Shown here: piece after piece, positions 15,829 through 23,772 of the stretch
How the letters are laid out: each line of letters opens with the position of its first letter
How positions within the stretch are numbered: position 1 is the stretch's first letter
From: Paenibacillus sp. RC67
Lineage (GTDB): Bacteria; Bacillota; Bacilli; Paenibacillales; NBRC-103111
DNA length: 64,000 nt
Assembly (NCBI RefSeq): GCF_030020805.1
Contig: NZ_CP125098.1
Coordinates: 5,045,501 to 5,109,500, forward strand
Reading direction: 5' to 3'
Position numbers and translations under genes: made by a program
Notes under the pieces: generated by a model
What the model saw: the letters and a program-made list of their open reading frames with translations, nothing else
Told to the model about the DNA's origin: nothing
Database searches by the model: none

Positions 15829-17647
15829 GATCAGTCACCCTTTCGATGATAGGTATGGTAATAGTAAATGCGGAGCCTTTTCCCGGACTTGCATCGACGT
15901 CCAGCTCGTATTCCTCTCCGTACATCAGAATCAAACGATGGTAAATATTCCGCAGAGCCAGCCCATGCTCCCCGGACTCTAAAGGCAATGTCGAAGCAAG
16001 CGAGGCGCGCAGGCTTTCCAGTTGTTCCTCTGTCATTCCGACCCCATCATCCTTGACCGTAACCAGCAGATAGTGTTCAAAACGAAGAGCCGTGATCCAG
16101 ATCGTACCTCCTTGCTCCTGGTCGCCGATTCCGTGATAAATCGCGTTTTCAACCAAAGGCTGTAGAAGAAGCTTCGGAATGGAATAACGTTCAATCCCTT
16201 CTTCCAAGTCAAATACGACACGAAGCCGCTCCCCGTAACGCATCTTTTGGATTTTGACGTACGACGCGACGGAGTCCAATTCCTCTTTTAATAAGACCAT
16301 CCGATCGTACTTATCAACGGTGTAGCGCAGCATTTTGCCGAGAGCTGTCACCATATCGGATACCTCGTAGTTTTGCTTTCCAATGGCGATCATGTTAATG
16401 GATTCCAGCGTGTTGTAAATAAAATGGGGATTTATCTGACTTTGCAGTGCTGCGAGCTCGGCTTCTTTTTCCTTCAGTCCAATTTCATACACTTCTTTGA
16501 CCAAGCGGTCGATCTCCTCCGTCATCCGGTTGAAGCCTCTACTCAATTGACCGATTTCATCCTGTGATTCCACAGGGACATTTTGCTGGAAGTCTCCTCG
16601 CTGCACAAGCATCATCTTTTTCTTGAGCCTGTCTAACGGTCGGCTGATGTGGTATGAAAAATAGATTGCAAGCAGCCCTGCAGCTACCAAAAAAACAATA
16701 GCGAGCAGAACCGTAAAATTACGTAACGTCTTCGTGTCCTTGAGAAGCGAGCTTACCGGAATGAAGCTGATCACTTTAAGTCCAGTGAAATCGGAATAAT
16801 CGACCACAGTCAAAAAACGCTTCCCCTCATACGTAACATCTTTCGCAAAGCTTTCATTCGGCAGCTTCGTTTCGAGTAAGACTTGCTCCGTATAGGGGTC
16901 CTGTGTACAGCTTCTTTCGTTGTAAAAGAGCTCATTGTTACTATCTACTACGGAAAGGCTGCATTTCTCCTCAAATTTCACGTTTGATAAAATCTGCTTG
17001 AATACATCCATCTTTAGGTCAATTTTAATTAGCCCCAGCAAGCGATTCGTATTCGGCTCACGGATCAGGCGGGCGACGGAGAAATATTGCTGTGGATTGT
17101 TCTCCATGTAGTAATCCGGCCTATGCGGAGGAATGATGGCCCAAGCGCCGTCCGCTTGGCTGACTTTCGCGTACCATGCTTCCTTCTGTACATCCACGGA
17201 AAACTGCATTCGGGTAGAATCCACGTTGGTAAAAATAAAACCGTTGTTGGCAATGACTTGTATTCCCCTCACCTCAGAACGGTTATAAGCCAATCCCGAT
17301 ATGTAAAGAAACATTTTCTCCATTTCCTCTAGCGTTGGACGCGTTTGCACATACGCCGGCATGCTGTATTTATCCAGAATAGACAACACCTTTTGATCAT
17401 AGAGCGGCATCAAGGAAAGACGCTGCATTTCTACTAATGTCCGATCCAGGTTGCGATTAATTTGACCAGCAATCTGAATCGTCGAGTCAGCGGTCCTCCT
17501 CTCAATGGTGCTGGAGAATTCGTAATAGGAGATCAACCCCTGTAAGGTTAGTGGTATCGTGATTAGCAGGATGAATATGGTTACTATTTTTTTACGCAAA
17601 CTCATTCGAGCAAAGAAAGGTTGAAGAATTCGCCATTTCCAGTTCAT
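15806..17647 (-). CDS. YesM-type membrane sensor histidine kinase
   Basis: This 613-residue kinase has a helix near residues 20-40, an extracellular dCache-like sensor (about 45-295), a second helix (about 300-325, FTVLLAIVFLVAAGLLAIYF), a HAMP domain and a LytS/YesM His-kinase region with HFIYNTLESINMIA (His near 408) and an HATPase domain with GVGMT and GEHGLALRN. GGAGATG precedes the ATG. Coupling to the response regulator gene and location upstream of a sugar operon suggest it senses a sugar outside the cell. Such kinases signal without classical HisKA dimer motifs. Confidence 0.93.
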   Translation of the reverse strand: MNWKWRILQPFFARMSLRKKIVTIFILLITIPLTLQGLISYYEFSSTIERRTADSTIQIAGQINRNLDRTLVEMQRLSLMPLYDQKVLSILDKYSMPAYVQTRPTLEEMEKMFLYISGLAYNRSEVRGIQVIANNGFIFTNVDSTRMQFSVDVQKEAWYAKVSQADGAWAIIPPHRPDYYMENNPQQYFSVARLIREPNTNRLLGLIKIDLKMDVFKQILSNVKFEEKCSLSVVDSNNELFYNERSCTQDPYTEQVLLETKLPNESFAKDVTYEGKRFLTVVDYSDFTGLKVISFIPVSSLLKDTKTLRNFTVLLAIVFLVAAGLLAIYFSYHISRPLDRLKKKMMLVQRGDFQQNVPVESQDEIGQLSRGFNRMTEEIDRLVKEVYEIGLKEKEAELAALQSQINPHFIYNTLESINMIAIGKQNYEVSDMVTALGKMLRYTVDKYDRMVLLKEELDSVASYVKIQKMRYGERLRVVFDLEEGIERYSIPKLLLQPLVENAIYHGIGDQEQGGTIWITALRFEHYLLVTVKDDGVGMTEEQLESLRASLASTLPLESGEHGLALRNIYHRLILMYGEEYELDVDASPGKGSAFTITIPIIERVTDHDQNPIG

Positions 17648-17741
17648 TGTTGCATCTCCTCATCCATACCATGTTCTTATCATTGTAATCGTTTGCCCTA
17701 TTGTTCGAAAATAGCTATTTTTATGTTGTAAAGCAAACAAG

Positions 17742-17774
17742 AAAAAACATCGCATCATTTTCGATACGATGTTT
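17742..17774 (-). terminator. Intrinsic terminator of the first orphan binding-protein gene
   Basis: On the minus strand AAACATCGTATC and GATGCGATGTTT form a 12-bp stem with a GAAAAT loop, followed by a U-run. It lies about 85 bases after the stop of the gene ending at 17858. Confidence 0.8.
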
Positions 17775-17857
17775 AATCAGATTGTTAACTTTGCCACATG
17801 CGTGCCAATGCAGTATCAATCGCGCGGGCATCAACTGTCCATTCGCATAACTGAAGC

Positions 17858-19147
17858 TTACTTCTTCAACGCGTCGATCTGCTTGGTCGCTTCTTCCTGC
17901 GCTTCCCGCAGTGCCGTATTGATATCTTTGCCGGCCATCACATCTTTGAACTTCGCTTCCAGCGGTGGACGCGCCTTGCCCGAATACATCGATTGGGCGA
18001 CGAAGGGAGCCGGCTTGCTTTTGAAAATCCCTTCGATATGCTTCCCTTTCAATAAAGGCAGGTCTTCACCGAAATGTTTGTTCATCTCTGGATTTTTCAG
18101 AGCAGACAGCAACGCGGTCGATTTCGTATAAGCAAGCTGCACTTCGTCGGAAGTCATCACCTGAAGCGTCTGCATCGCCTGCTCGCGATGTTTGCTTGTC
18201 GTTGTAATGCAGAGCGCGTATGCCTTCACCATGCCGTACAGATTCGGCTTGTCTTTGAAGCTCGGGTATTGGGCGATATCCCAATTTACATCGGACTGGG
18301 CAAGGCCGCTTACCACACCATGGGATGCGTACATCGCCACATTTTTATCCTTGGCGAAGCGGTTTACCGTTCCCGCGTGATTCGAAATCGTATTCTGGTT
18401 GCCGGTAATGCCGTATATTTGCTTCAGCGTTTCGAATACTCGTTTCCATTCTTCGGTATCAAGCGTCGCCTTCTGTGTTTTCGGGTCAACAAAAGGCAAG
18501 GACAACGCATTGCCAAGCTTCTCCGGTCCTTCCGGGTCGAGCCCTTTGTATTGGATTCCGCCGTCTTCGCGCGTTAGCTTCTTGGCTAGCTCTATCGTAT
18601 CTTCCCAGGTCATGCCATCCTTAGGATAAGCAACACCGAACTTGTCGAACAAGTCTTTGTTGTAAAACAAAGCATAGAAATCTTGCGCGAACGGCAGTCC
18701 ATATAAAATCTCTTTCTTCTCTCCATCGCGCATTCCGTCGAGAACTTGAGCGTCGAACAAGCCGAGGTCCAACCCCGCCTTCTTGACATCCGGCGTAATA
18801 TCGCCTAGCAGCTTCAATTCCTGAAACTGCACCAGCACGTCGTTCCAGGCCATAATGATATCAACCTCATTGTCAGCATTGGTTACGATGCTATCCGGCT
18901 GCGTCTGTGGTCCGCGCACTATCTGCTGCAGCGTAATGTTCGGGTGCTTTTTCTTGACGGGCTCCGCAATCAATTTCTGAAATACATCCTCCTGGAAAAT
19001 CGCGTCCCACATATAAATTTTTAAAGTGACCGGCGGTGCCTCGGCTATTGTGGCCGTAGGCGGCGCGCTGCCTGTGCTGCTGCAGGAAGCGGTTATTGCG
19101 ACGAGCGCCAAGGTGACTGCCATTTTTTTCACAACGGGATGAACCAT
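17858..19147 (-). CDS. Orphan sugar-binding lipoprotein (family 1), paralogue A
   Basis: This 429-residue protein has a signal peptide with lipobox ITAS-C and a Ser/Pro/Thr linker. The body has the signature LIAEPVKKKHPNITL and NKDLFDKFGVAYPKDGMTWEDTIELAKKLTR, shared almost word for word with the proteins at 20292-21572 and 60471-61754. GGGAGG precedes the ATG. There is no permease or ATPase next to it, only a divergent AraC regulator. It may use the permeases of another sugar system or act as a sensor subunit. Its terminator is at 17742-17774. Confidence 0.88.
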   Translation of the reverse strand: MVHPVVKKMAVTLALVAITASCSSTGSAPPTATIAEAPPVTLKIYMWDAIFQEDVFQKLIAEPVKKKHPNITLQQIVRGPQTQPDSIVTNADNEVDIIMAWNDVLVQFQELKLLGDITPDVKKAGLDLGLFDAQVLDGMRDGEKKEILYGLPFAQDFYALFYNKDLFDKFGVAYPKDGMTWEDTIELAKKLTREDGGIQYKGLDPEGPEKLGNALSLPFVDPKTQKATLDTEEWKRVFETLKQIYGITGNQNTISNHAGTVNRFAKDKNVAMYASHGVVSGLAQSDVNWDIAQYPSFKDKPNLYGMVKAYALCITTTSKHREQAMQTLQVMTSDEVQLAYTKSTALLSALKNPEMNKHFGEDLPLLKGKHIEGIFKSKPAPFVAQSMYSGKARPPLEAKFKDVMAGKDINTALREAQEEATKQIDALKK

Positions 19148-19319
19148 GATCGTTAACCTCCCTTTCTATTTAAAGACCCCGTCTAACATTCGATACCCAA
19201 TATATGTAACCCCTTACAATTCGATATAGTATCAAATGTACATATGGTTTAAAATAGACATAATGGACAATTTTTCAATTAATATGTCCTGATCATACAA
19301 AATAAGGGGGGAACAGAGG

Positions 19320-20225
19320 ATGGAAATTCAATTTCGCCGTGATTATGACGATCTGGACTTGCGGATTCAGATGGGACATTTGCAAATCAACGTATGGTAT
19401 ATCCGGTTCGTCCCTGCTTCCATCCGGACGAATAAGATGCATGCGCACGGCGGCTATGAGCTGCACTTCATCCCTTATGGGTTCGGTCGGCTCATTGCCG
19501 AAGGAATCCACTACGAGATTACGCCCAATACGTTTTATTTGACCGGCCCGATGATATATCACGAACAAATGACCTATGCCGACAATCCGCTTGCGGAGTG
19601 CTGCATTAACTTTGATATCACCGTAAATAAGAAAAGAAAGCAAGACAACGAATTCGTCCGCATCGAAACCGATGCAATAATCGAAACGCTGTCTTCCACT
19701 CGCTTCTGGTTCGGAGATGACGAGTACCGCAGCATTGAGCTGTTCCAGAAAATTATGGACGAACTAGATAACCGACTCGTCGGCTACTACCACAACATCC
19801 GCAGCTACGTATCGCAAATTATCGTCAATGCCGTCCGCAGCTACCGTGGCGGGAATAAAGCCGATTATGCGCTGCCCAACAAAACTTTAAACGATAAAAG
19901 AGAGCATCTGCTCGATGCTCTCATGAACCCGGAAACCCCCGATATGTCGCTGGATCAAATGGCGAGCGAACTAAAGGTCAGCAAACGTCATCTGCACCGG
20001 TTGATGAAAAAACAATTCCAAATGACCTTCAAGCAAAAGCTGTCGCTCGAAAAGCTTGAGCTTGCGAAGAAGCTGCTCACCGTGACGAAGCTCACCGTAG
20101 AGGAAGTGGCGCACTCTGCCGAATACTCATCGAGCAGCTACTTTTGCAAAAAGTTCAAAGCGCATACCGGTATGTCGCCCACCGAGTACAGGAAGACCTA
20201 TGATAACGATCTTAAGGCTCAATGA
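19320..20225 (+). CDS. AraC family transcriptional regulator with cupin-like N-terminus
   Basis: This 301-residue protein has an N-terminal sugar-binding cupin fold (HAHGGYELHFIPYGFGRLIAEGIHYEI, PNTFYLTGPMIYHEQM) and a C-terminal double helix-turn-helix (MSLDQMASELKVSKRHLHRLMKKQFQ and LTVEEVAHSAEYSSSSYFCKKFKAHTGMSPTEYR). GGGGGGAACAGAGG lies before the ATG. It stands between two orphan binding-protein genes, divergent from the first and convergent with the second. It most likely controls one or both in response to a sugar. Confidence 0.92.
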   Translation: MEIQFRRDYDDLDLRIQMGHLQINVWYIRFVPASIRTNKMHAHGGYELHFIPYGFGRLIAEGIHYEITPNTFYLTGPMIYHEQMTYADNPLAECCINFDITVNKKRKQDNEFVRIETDAIIETLSSTRFWFGDDEYRSIELFQKIMDELDNRLVGYYHNIRSYVSQIIVNAVRSYRGGNKADYALPNKTLNDKREHLLDALMNPETPDMSLDQMASELKVSKRHLHRLMKKQFQMTFKQKLSLEKLELAKKLLTVTKLTVEEVAHSAEYSSSSYFCKKFKAHTGMSPTEYRKTYDNDLKAQ

Positions 20226-20291
20226 TTACACCTCTATCTTTGACATCGATCTATTTAACACTGCTTGGCTCTCTTTCGCTTTTCCAAGGCA

Positions 20292-21572
20292 TTATTGCGC
20301 TAATAACATTTTATTGATTTTTTCTTCCAGAACCCGCAAAGCGGTGTTGACATCTTTTTGTCCCGACAAGACTTCTGCATACTCAGCATCTAAAAGTTTG
20401 CGCGCATCCTGATAATATGGATGGAACACGATGCCGGGAGCAGGCTGACTTTTGAAGATCGACCGCACATCGACATCCTTCAGATACTCTGTACCGAATT
20501 GTATTTGAAATTCCGGATCGGCGAGCGGCGACAGCCGGGCCAAAGATTTGGAAGCCATCATCTGCACTTCGTCAGAGGTCAGCACTTCGACTACCTTCAT
20601 AGCCGCATCCTTGTGTTGGCTCTGCTTCGTTACAAGAATGACGTGCTCATCCACCATGCCATACGTATTGGGCAGCTCTTTGTAGTTTGGATATTGCGCG
20701 ACACCCACCCGAAATCTCTGCTCTTCGACCACTTTCTTGATATTCTGAAAGGCATCGCCAACCACTGCGAACATGGCCACTTCGCCCTTGTAAAAATCTT
20801 TATTGGGGTAATTGCCGGGGATCGTCTGAATGCGGTAGCCCAAATTAAATATTTCTTTCCAAGTATCGTTATTGACGTTGGCTCTGTCTTTCTGTGTGGT
20901 TTTGTCCTTTTCGATTAGGGTGGGCGACCAGGGAAATGAGATGCGGGTTATTTTCTCGATATTTAAACCTTGGTACTGCTGGCCGTTATCCATCCGCGTC
21001 ATTTTCTTACCCAACTCCGTCGCGTCTTCCCATGTCATTCCATCCTTAGGGTAAGGAACTCCGAATTTATCAAACAAATCTTTGTTGTAAAACAAGGCGT
21101 AAGTCTGAGCGAAATACGGAATGGCGTACAGTTCTCCTTTTTCGGAGTTGACCCGGAGCGCATCCAAGTAAACCGTATTGAAGCGGCCCAAATCGTAATT
21201 ATGCTTCTTCAGGAGATGCGTCATATCCTCCACCAAATCCAGACTTCTCAAAATCGGCAAGTTGTTGTGTACGTAGGTCAGCACATCCGGGGTTTCGCCG
21301 GCGGCTATCAGCTCCTCGAGCTTGCCATTTTGCAGTTCAATCGTAATATTCGGATACTTTTTGGCCATCGGTTCGACCACTAGCTTTTGGAATAGCTCAT
21401 CACTCATGGAAGCAGCGCGAAGAAGCTTGATTGTGACTGGTTTGGAAGTATCCTCTAACGAATCCTTGACTTCGGCATTCTTGGAAGTGGTATCGCCATT
21501 TTGGGCCGTGCATCCGGCAAACACAAGGTACGTCATGAGCACCGATAGCGTTCCTGCTATTCGTCGAATCAT
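20292..21572 (-). CDS. Orphan sugar-binding lipoprotein (family 1), paralogue B
   Basis: This 426-residue protein has a signal peptide with lipobox VFAG-C. The body shares LVVEPMAKKYPNITIEL and NKDLFDKFGVPYPKDGMTWEDATELGKKMTR with paralogue A, so the two arose by duplication. No transport partners are adjacent. A cre-like operator lies upstream at 21597-21610. The AraC gene between the paralogues is the likely regulator. The ligand is unknown. Confidence 0.88.
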   Translation of the reverse strand: MIRRIAGTLSVLMTYLVFAGCTAQNGDTTSKNAEVKDSLEDTSKPVTIKLLRAASMSDELFQKLVVEPMAKKYPNITIELQNGKLEELIAAGETPDVLTYVHNNLPILRSLDLVEDMTHLLKKHNYDLGRFNTVYLDALRVNSEKGELYAIPYFAQTYALFYNKDLFDKFGVPYPKDGMTWEDATELGKKMTRMDNGQQYQGLNIEKITRISFPWSPTLIEKDKTTQKDRANVNNDTWKEIFNLGYRIQTIPGNYPNKDFYKGEVAMFAVVGDAFQNIKKVVEEQRFRVGVAQYPNYKELPNTYGMVDEHVILVTKQSQHKDAAMKVVEVLTSDEVQMMASKSLARLSPLADPEFQIQFGTEYLKDVDVRSIFKSQPAPGIVFHPYYQDARKLLDAEYAEVLSGQKDVNTALRVLEEKINKMLLAQ

Positions 21573-21596
21573 CGGAATTCCCCCTTATTCCTCGAT

Positions 21597-21610
21597 TAAA
21601 AGCGCTTACA
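21597..21610 (-). promoter_or_regulatory. cre-like CcpA operator upstream of binding-protein paralogue B
   Basis: Minus-strand TGTAAGCGCTTTTA matches TGWAARCGYTWNCA at 13 of 14 positions and lies 25 bases before the start codon, where bound CcpA would block elongation. An upstream TATAAT is near 21648-21653. Confidence 0.65.
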
Positions 21611-21711
21611 AAACTTGTCCCTCCAAACTATTTCAAAAATGCATTCATCATTATAGATATATATTTACATATTCTAGTATAAATTACTGAATATATTAGG
21701 TTAATAAAATA

Positions 21712-21741
21712 AGGAGCAGCTGCCATGGCATAACTGCTCCT
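21712..21741 (-). terminator. Intrinsic terminator after the HAD hydrolase gene
   Basis: AGGAGCAG and CTGCTCCT form an 8-bp stem around a 14-base loop, followed on the minus strand by TATTTTATT. It ends the transcript of the gene finishing at 21857. The remaining 115 bases before that stop show nothing else. Confidence 0.6.
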
Positions 21742-21856
21742 AGTGTCCTTCAAAAATGCCTAAAGCTTTTTACCATCACCGATTAATCGCTGATCCCTTT
21801 GCAGTTCACATTCCCTTCATCCGGCCCGTCACCTTCCCAAATGGCAAAGAATAACA

Positions 21857-22726
21857 TCAGTGGTTGGTTCTATTACCAAAAACTTTCACACCCGATGACC
21901 TCGGAATCTTATTAATTCTATTGTGGTAAGAAAGATCTGGCTGAATAATCGGAATAATGCTCTCTAAGTTATGAACCTCAAAAGTAGGTTGGTTGTCTAT
22001 AGGTGCATTTTTCCCAGAATGGTTAATCCATATATTAGGGATTCCCGTCCGATTCGCTCCTAAAATGTCAGTGCCTAGCGTATCCCCAACCATCATGCAC
22101 TGTCCAGATGATATCCCCAGCAATTTAACCGCATATTCGAAAATCAACGGAGAAGGTTTCCCTACGCCAAACTCCCCGGAAACGATGATGTGGTCAAAAT
22201 AATCAGCTAACCCAACGATACTATCTATCTTCTCTCTCTGTAATTGCGAATCCCCATTAGTTAGTAGAAGCATGGGAATGCGGGAATGAAGGAGGTTGAG
22301 AACCTCAAACGTATCTTTATAGATGTGTGGGCGGTTTCTACGTTCAGAAGCAAACTGACGGGCTAGCTGTACGCCCAACTCCGGATTGTCTATTCCGCTA
22401 CTATATAACCCTCTTGTCCATGCTTCAGCTTGATAGGCAAGGGCCCATTGATGCATGGAAGGGTTCACCTGTTTGGCTTCTCCGTCAAATTTTCCCCATA
22501 GAGCTTCTAAATAGGTCAGCTCTATGCTATCTGCCCATTCAAACCATTCTGATTCGTGAAAAAGCTCCTTCGCTGATTGTCTGACTGCACTCTCCAAGGC
22601 AGCCGTCTGAACGGAAACCTTGGCTGCAGCTTGCAAGCATGTAGCCTGAAAGCTTTCATTGATACTTCTTTCATCCCAAATCAGTGTATTATCCAAATCA
22701 AATATTAGTGCCTCTACCCTACTCAT
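21857..22726 (-). CDS. HAD-superfamily hydrolase (YjjG/HAD-IA type phosphatase)
   Basis: This 289-residue protein has motif I LIFDLDNTLIWDE with both nucleophile and acid Asp, motif II LLTNGD, motif III Lys in GVGKPSPLIFEYAVK, and motif IV MMVGDTLGTDILGANRTGI. The order and the large helical cap (about residues 15-130) are those of HAD subfamily IA, which dephosphorylates small organophosphates in the cytoplasm. I chose the ATG at 22726 because it starts just before motif I with AAGGAG 12 bases upstream; the longer form lacks homologous character. It is the last gene of a same-strand block with a DeoR regulator and phosphorus-linked surface proteins. The substrate is not known. Confidence 0.85.
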   Translation of the reverse strand: MSRVEALIFDLDNTLIWDERSINESFQATCLQAAAKVSVQTAALESAVRQSAKELFHESEWFEWADSIELTYLEALWGKFDGEAKQVNPSMHQWALAYQAEAWTRGLYSSGIDNPELGVQLARQFASERRNRPHIYKDTFEVLNLLHSRIPMLLLTNGDSQLQREKIDSIVGLADYFDHIIVSGEFGVGKPSPLIFEYAVKLLGISSGQCMMVGDTLGTDILGANRTGIPNIWINHSGKNAPIDNQPTFEVHNLESIIPIIQPDLSYHNRINKIPRSSGVKVFGNRTNH

Positions 22727-22840
22727 GGATCTTAAACTCTCCTTGTTCAGTTGCGATAATAATATTCTTGTATTTTGATCTCCGCCGCGCATCTGCCCAC
22801 CAAGGTTTCTCCCTCTTCAGAGAGCCTTTATGGAGAAGAA

Positions 22841-22875
22841 AACGAGCAGCTGCAAAAGCTGCTTAGCTGCTCGTT
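22841..22875 (-). terminator. Terminator hairpin after the DeoR regulator gene
   Basis: AACGAGCAGCT and AGCTGCTCGTT form an 11-bp perfect stem with a 13-base loop, followed by TTCTTCTCC on the minus strand. It lies 25 bases after the DeoR stop. Its weak U-run suggests partial termination before the HAD gene. Confidence 0.65.
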
Positions 22876-22899
22876 GAAATAAGATCTCCTAAAAAGTCA

Positions 22900-23700
22900 T
22901 TACTCGCAAGCGATCCAAAATACGCCTTTTTTCTCAAGCAAATCTTTCCAATCCCTCGGATGCTCCTGATCCGATACTACAATATCAACCTCTTCCAGAG
23001 GGAGGATCTGAGTAAACGCTTGTACCCCAATCTTGGATTGGTCTGCTAGAACTATCACTTCCCGTGCCGATTTGGCAAACAGCTTGGAAATAAACGTTTC
23101 GTTCAAATCATAGTCCGTCACACCGCTCGTCAGAGAAAGACCTCCGATGGATAGATACGCTTTGTTCAGATAAAACTGTGCCATCATTTGCTCGCAAAGC
23201 GGCCCGGTTATGGACTGCTGTTCCGGATTCAATTGCCCTCCAAGCATAAATACTTTGCCTGTAAAGCGATTGTTATTTAATGCTTCGGATAAGTAGGAAG
23301 CGATCGGCAGCGAGTTGGTAAGAATGGTAATATTTCTTTTGCCCTGGATCGATCTGGCCAGTTCCATCATGGTAGTACCTACATCCAATGCAATGGTATC
23401 GCCGTCCTCGATCAGCTCAGCCGCTCGTTTACCGATTCTCTGTTTGGCGTCAGCATACAAATGGGTACGCTGCTGAAAAGAAGGTTCCCCATGCTCGTAA
23501 CCAGAACGTACTGCACCTCCATAGACTCTATGAAGCTTGCCCTCTGTCTCCAACGCATCCAGGTCCCGACGTATCGTTTCTGAGGAAACTCCCAATTGTT
23601 CAGCCATCGGGAGTACCTTCACCTTGCCTTCACGATACAAGGTTTGTAATATAAGATCTTTTCTTTCCTGAGCCAAAAGCGACAACTTACACACCACCAT
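22900..23700 (-). CDS. DeoR family transcriptional regulator
   Basis: This 266-residue protein has the N-terminal DeoR helix-turn-helix (LAQERKDLILQTLYREGKVKVLPMAEQLGVSSETIRRDLDALETEGKLHRVYGGAV, abbreviated family pattern) and the C-terminal sensor domain (GDTIALDVGTTMMELARSI, ILTNSLPIASYL, VIVLADQSKIG-type). DeoR proteins usually bind phosphorylated sugars or polyols in that domain and repress neighbouring genes. It lies between the SLH-metallophosphoesterase gene and the HAD gene on the same strand. It has its own promoter at 23730-23757. The exact start is uncertain because no clear ribosome site precedes it. The effector is likely an organophosphate, which is inference. Confidence 0.9.
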   Translation of the reverse strand: MVVCKLSLLAQERKDLILQTLYREGKVKVLPMAEQLGVSSETIRRDLDALETEGKLHRVYGGAVRSGYEHGEPSFQQRTHLYADAKQRIGKRAAELIEDGDTIALDVGTTMMELARSIQGKRNITILTNSLPIASYLSEALNNNRFTGKVFMLGGQLNPEQQSITGPLCEQMMAQFYLNKAYLSIGGLSLTSGVTDYDLNETFISKLFAKSAREVIVLADQSKIGVQAFTQILPLEEVDIVVSDQEHPRDWKDLLEKKGVFWIACE

Positions 23701-23729
23701 CAGACTGAAATAGATACAAAATTAGTTTA

Positions 23730-23758
23730 AGTATAGCGGATTTGAAATCGAATTCAAA
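23730..23758 (-). promoter_or_regulatory. Promoter of the DeoR gene with an inverted repeat
   Basis: Minus-strand TTGAAT (23757-23752), a 16-base spacer and TATACT (23735-23730) form a good promoter. The inverted repeat TTTGAA-N6-TTCAAA (23741-23758) covers the -35 and part of the spacer, a likely operator for autoregulation. Confidence 0.5.
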
Positions 23759-23772
23759 GACACGCTAAGTCT

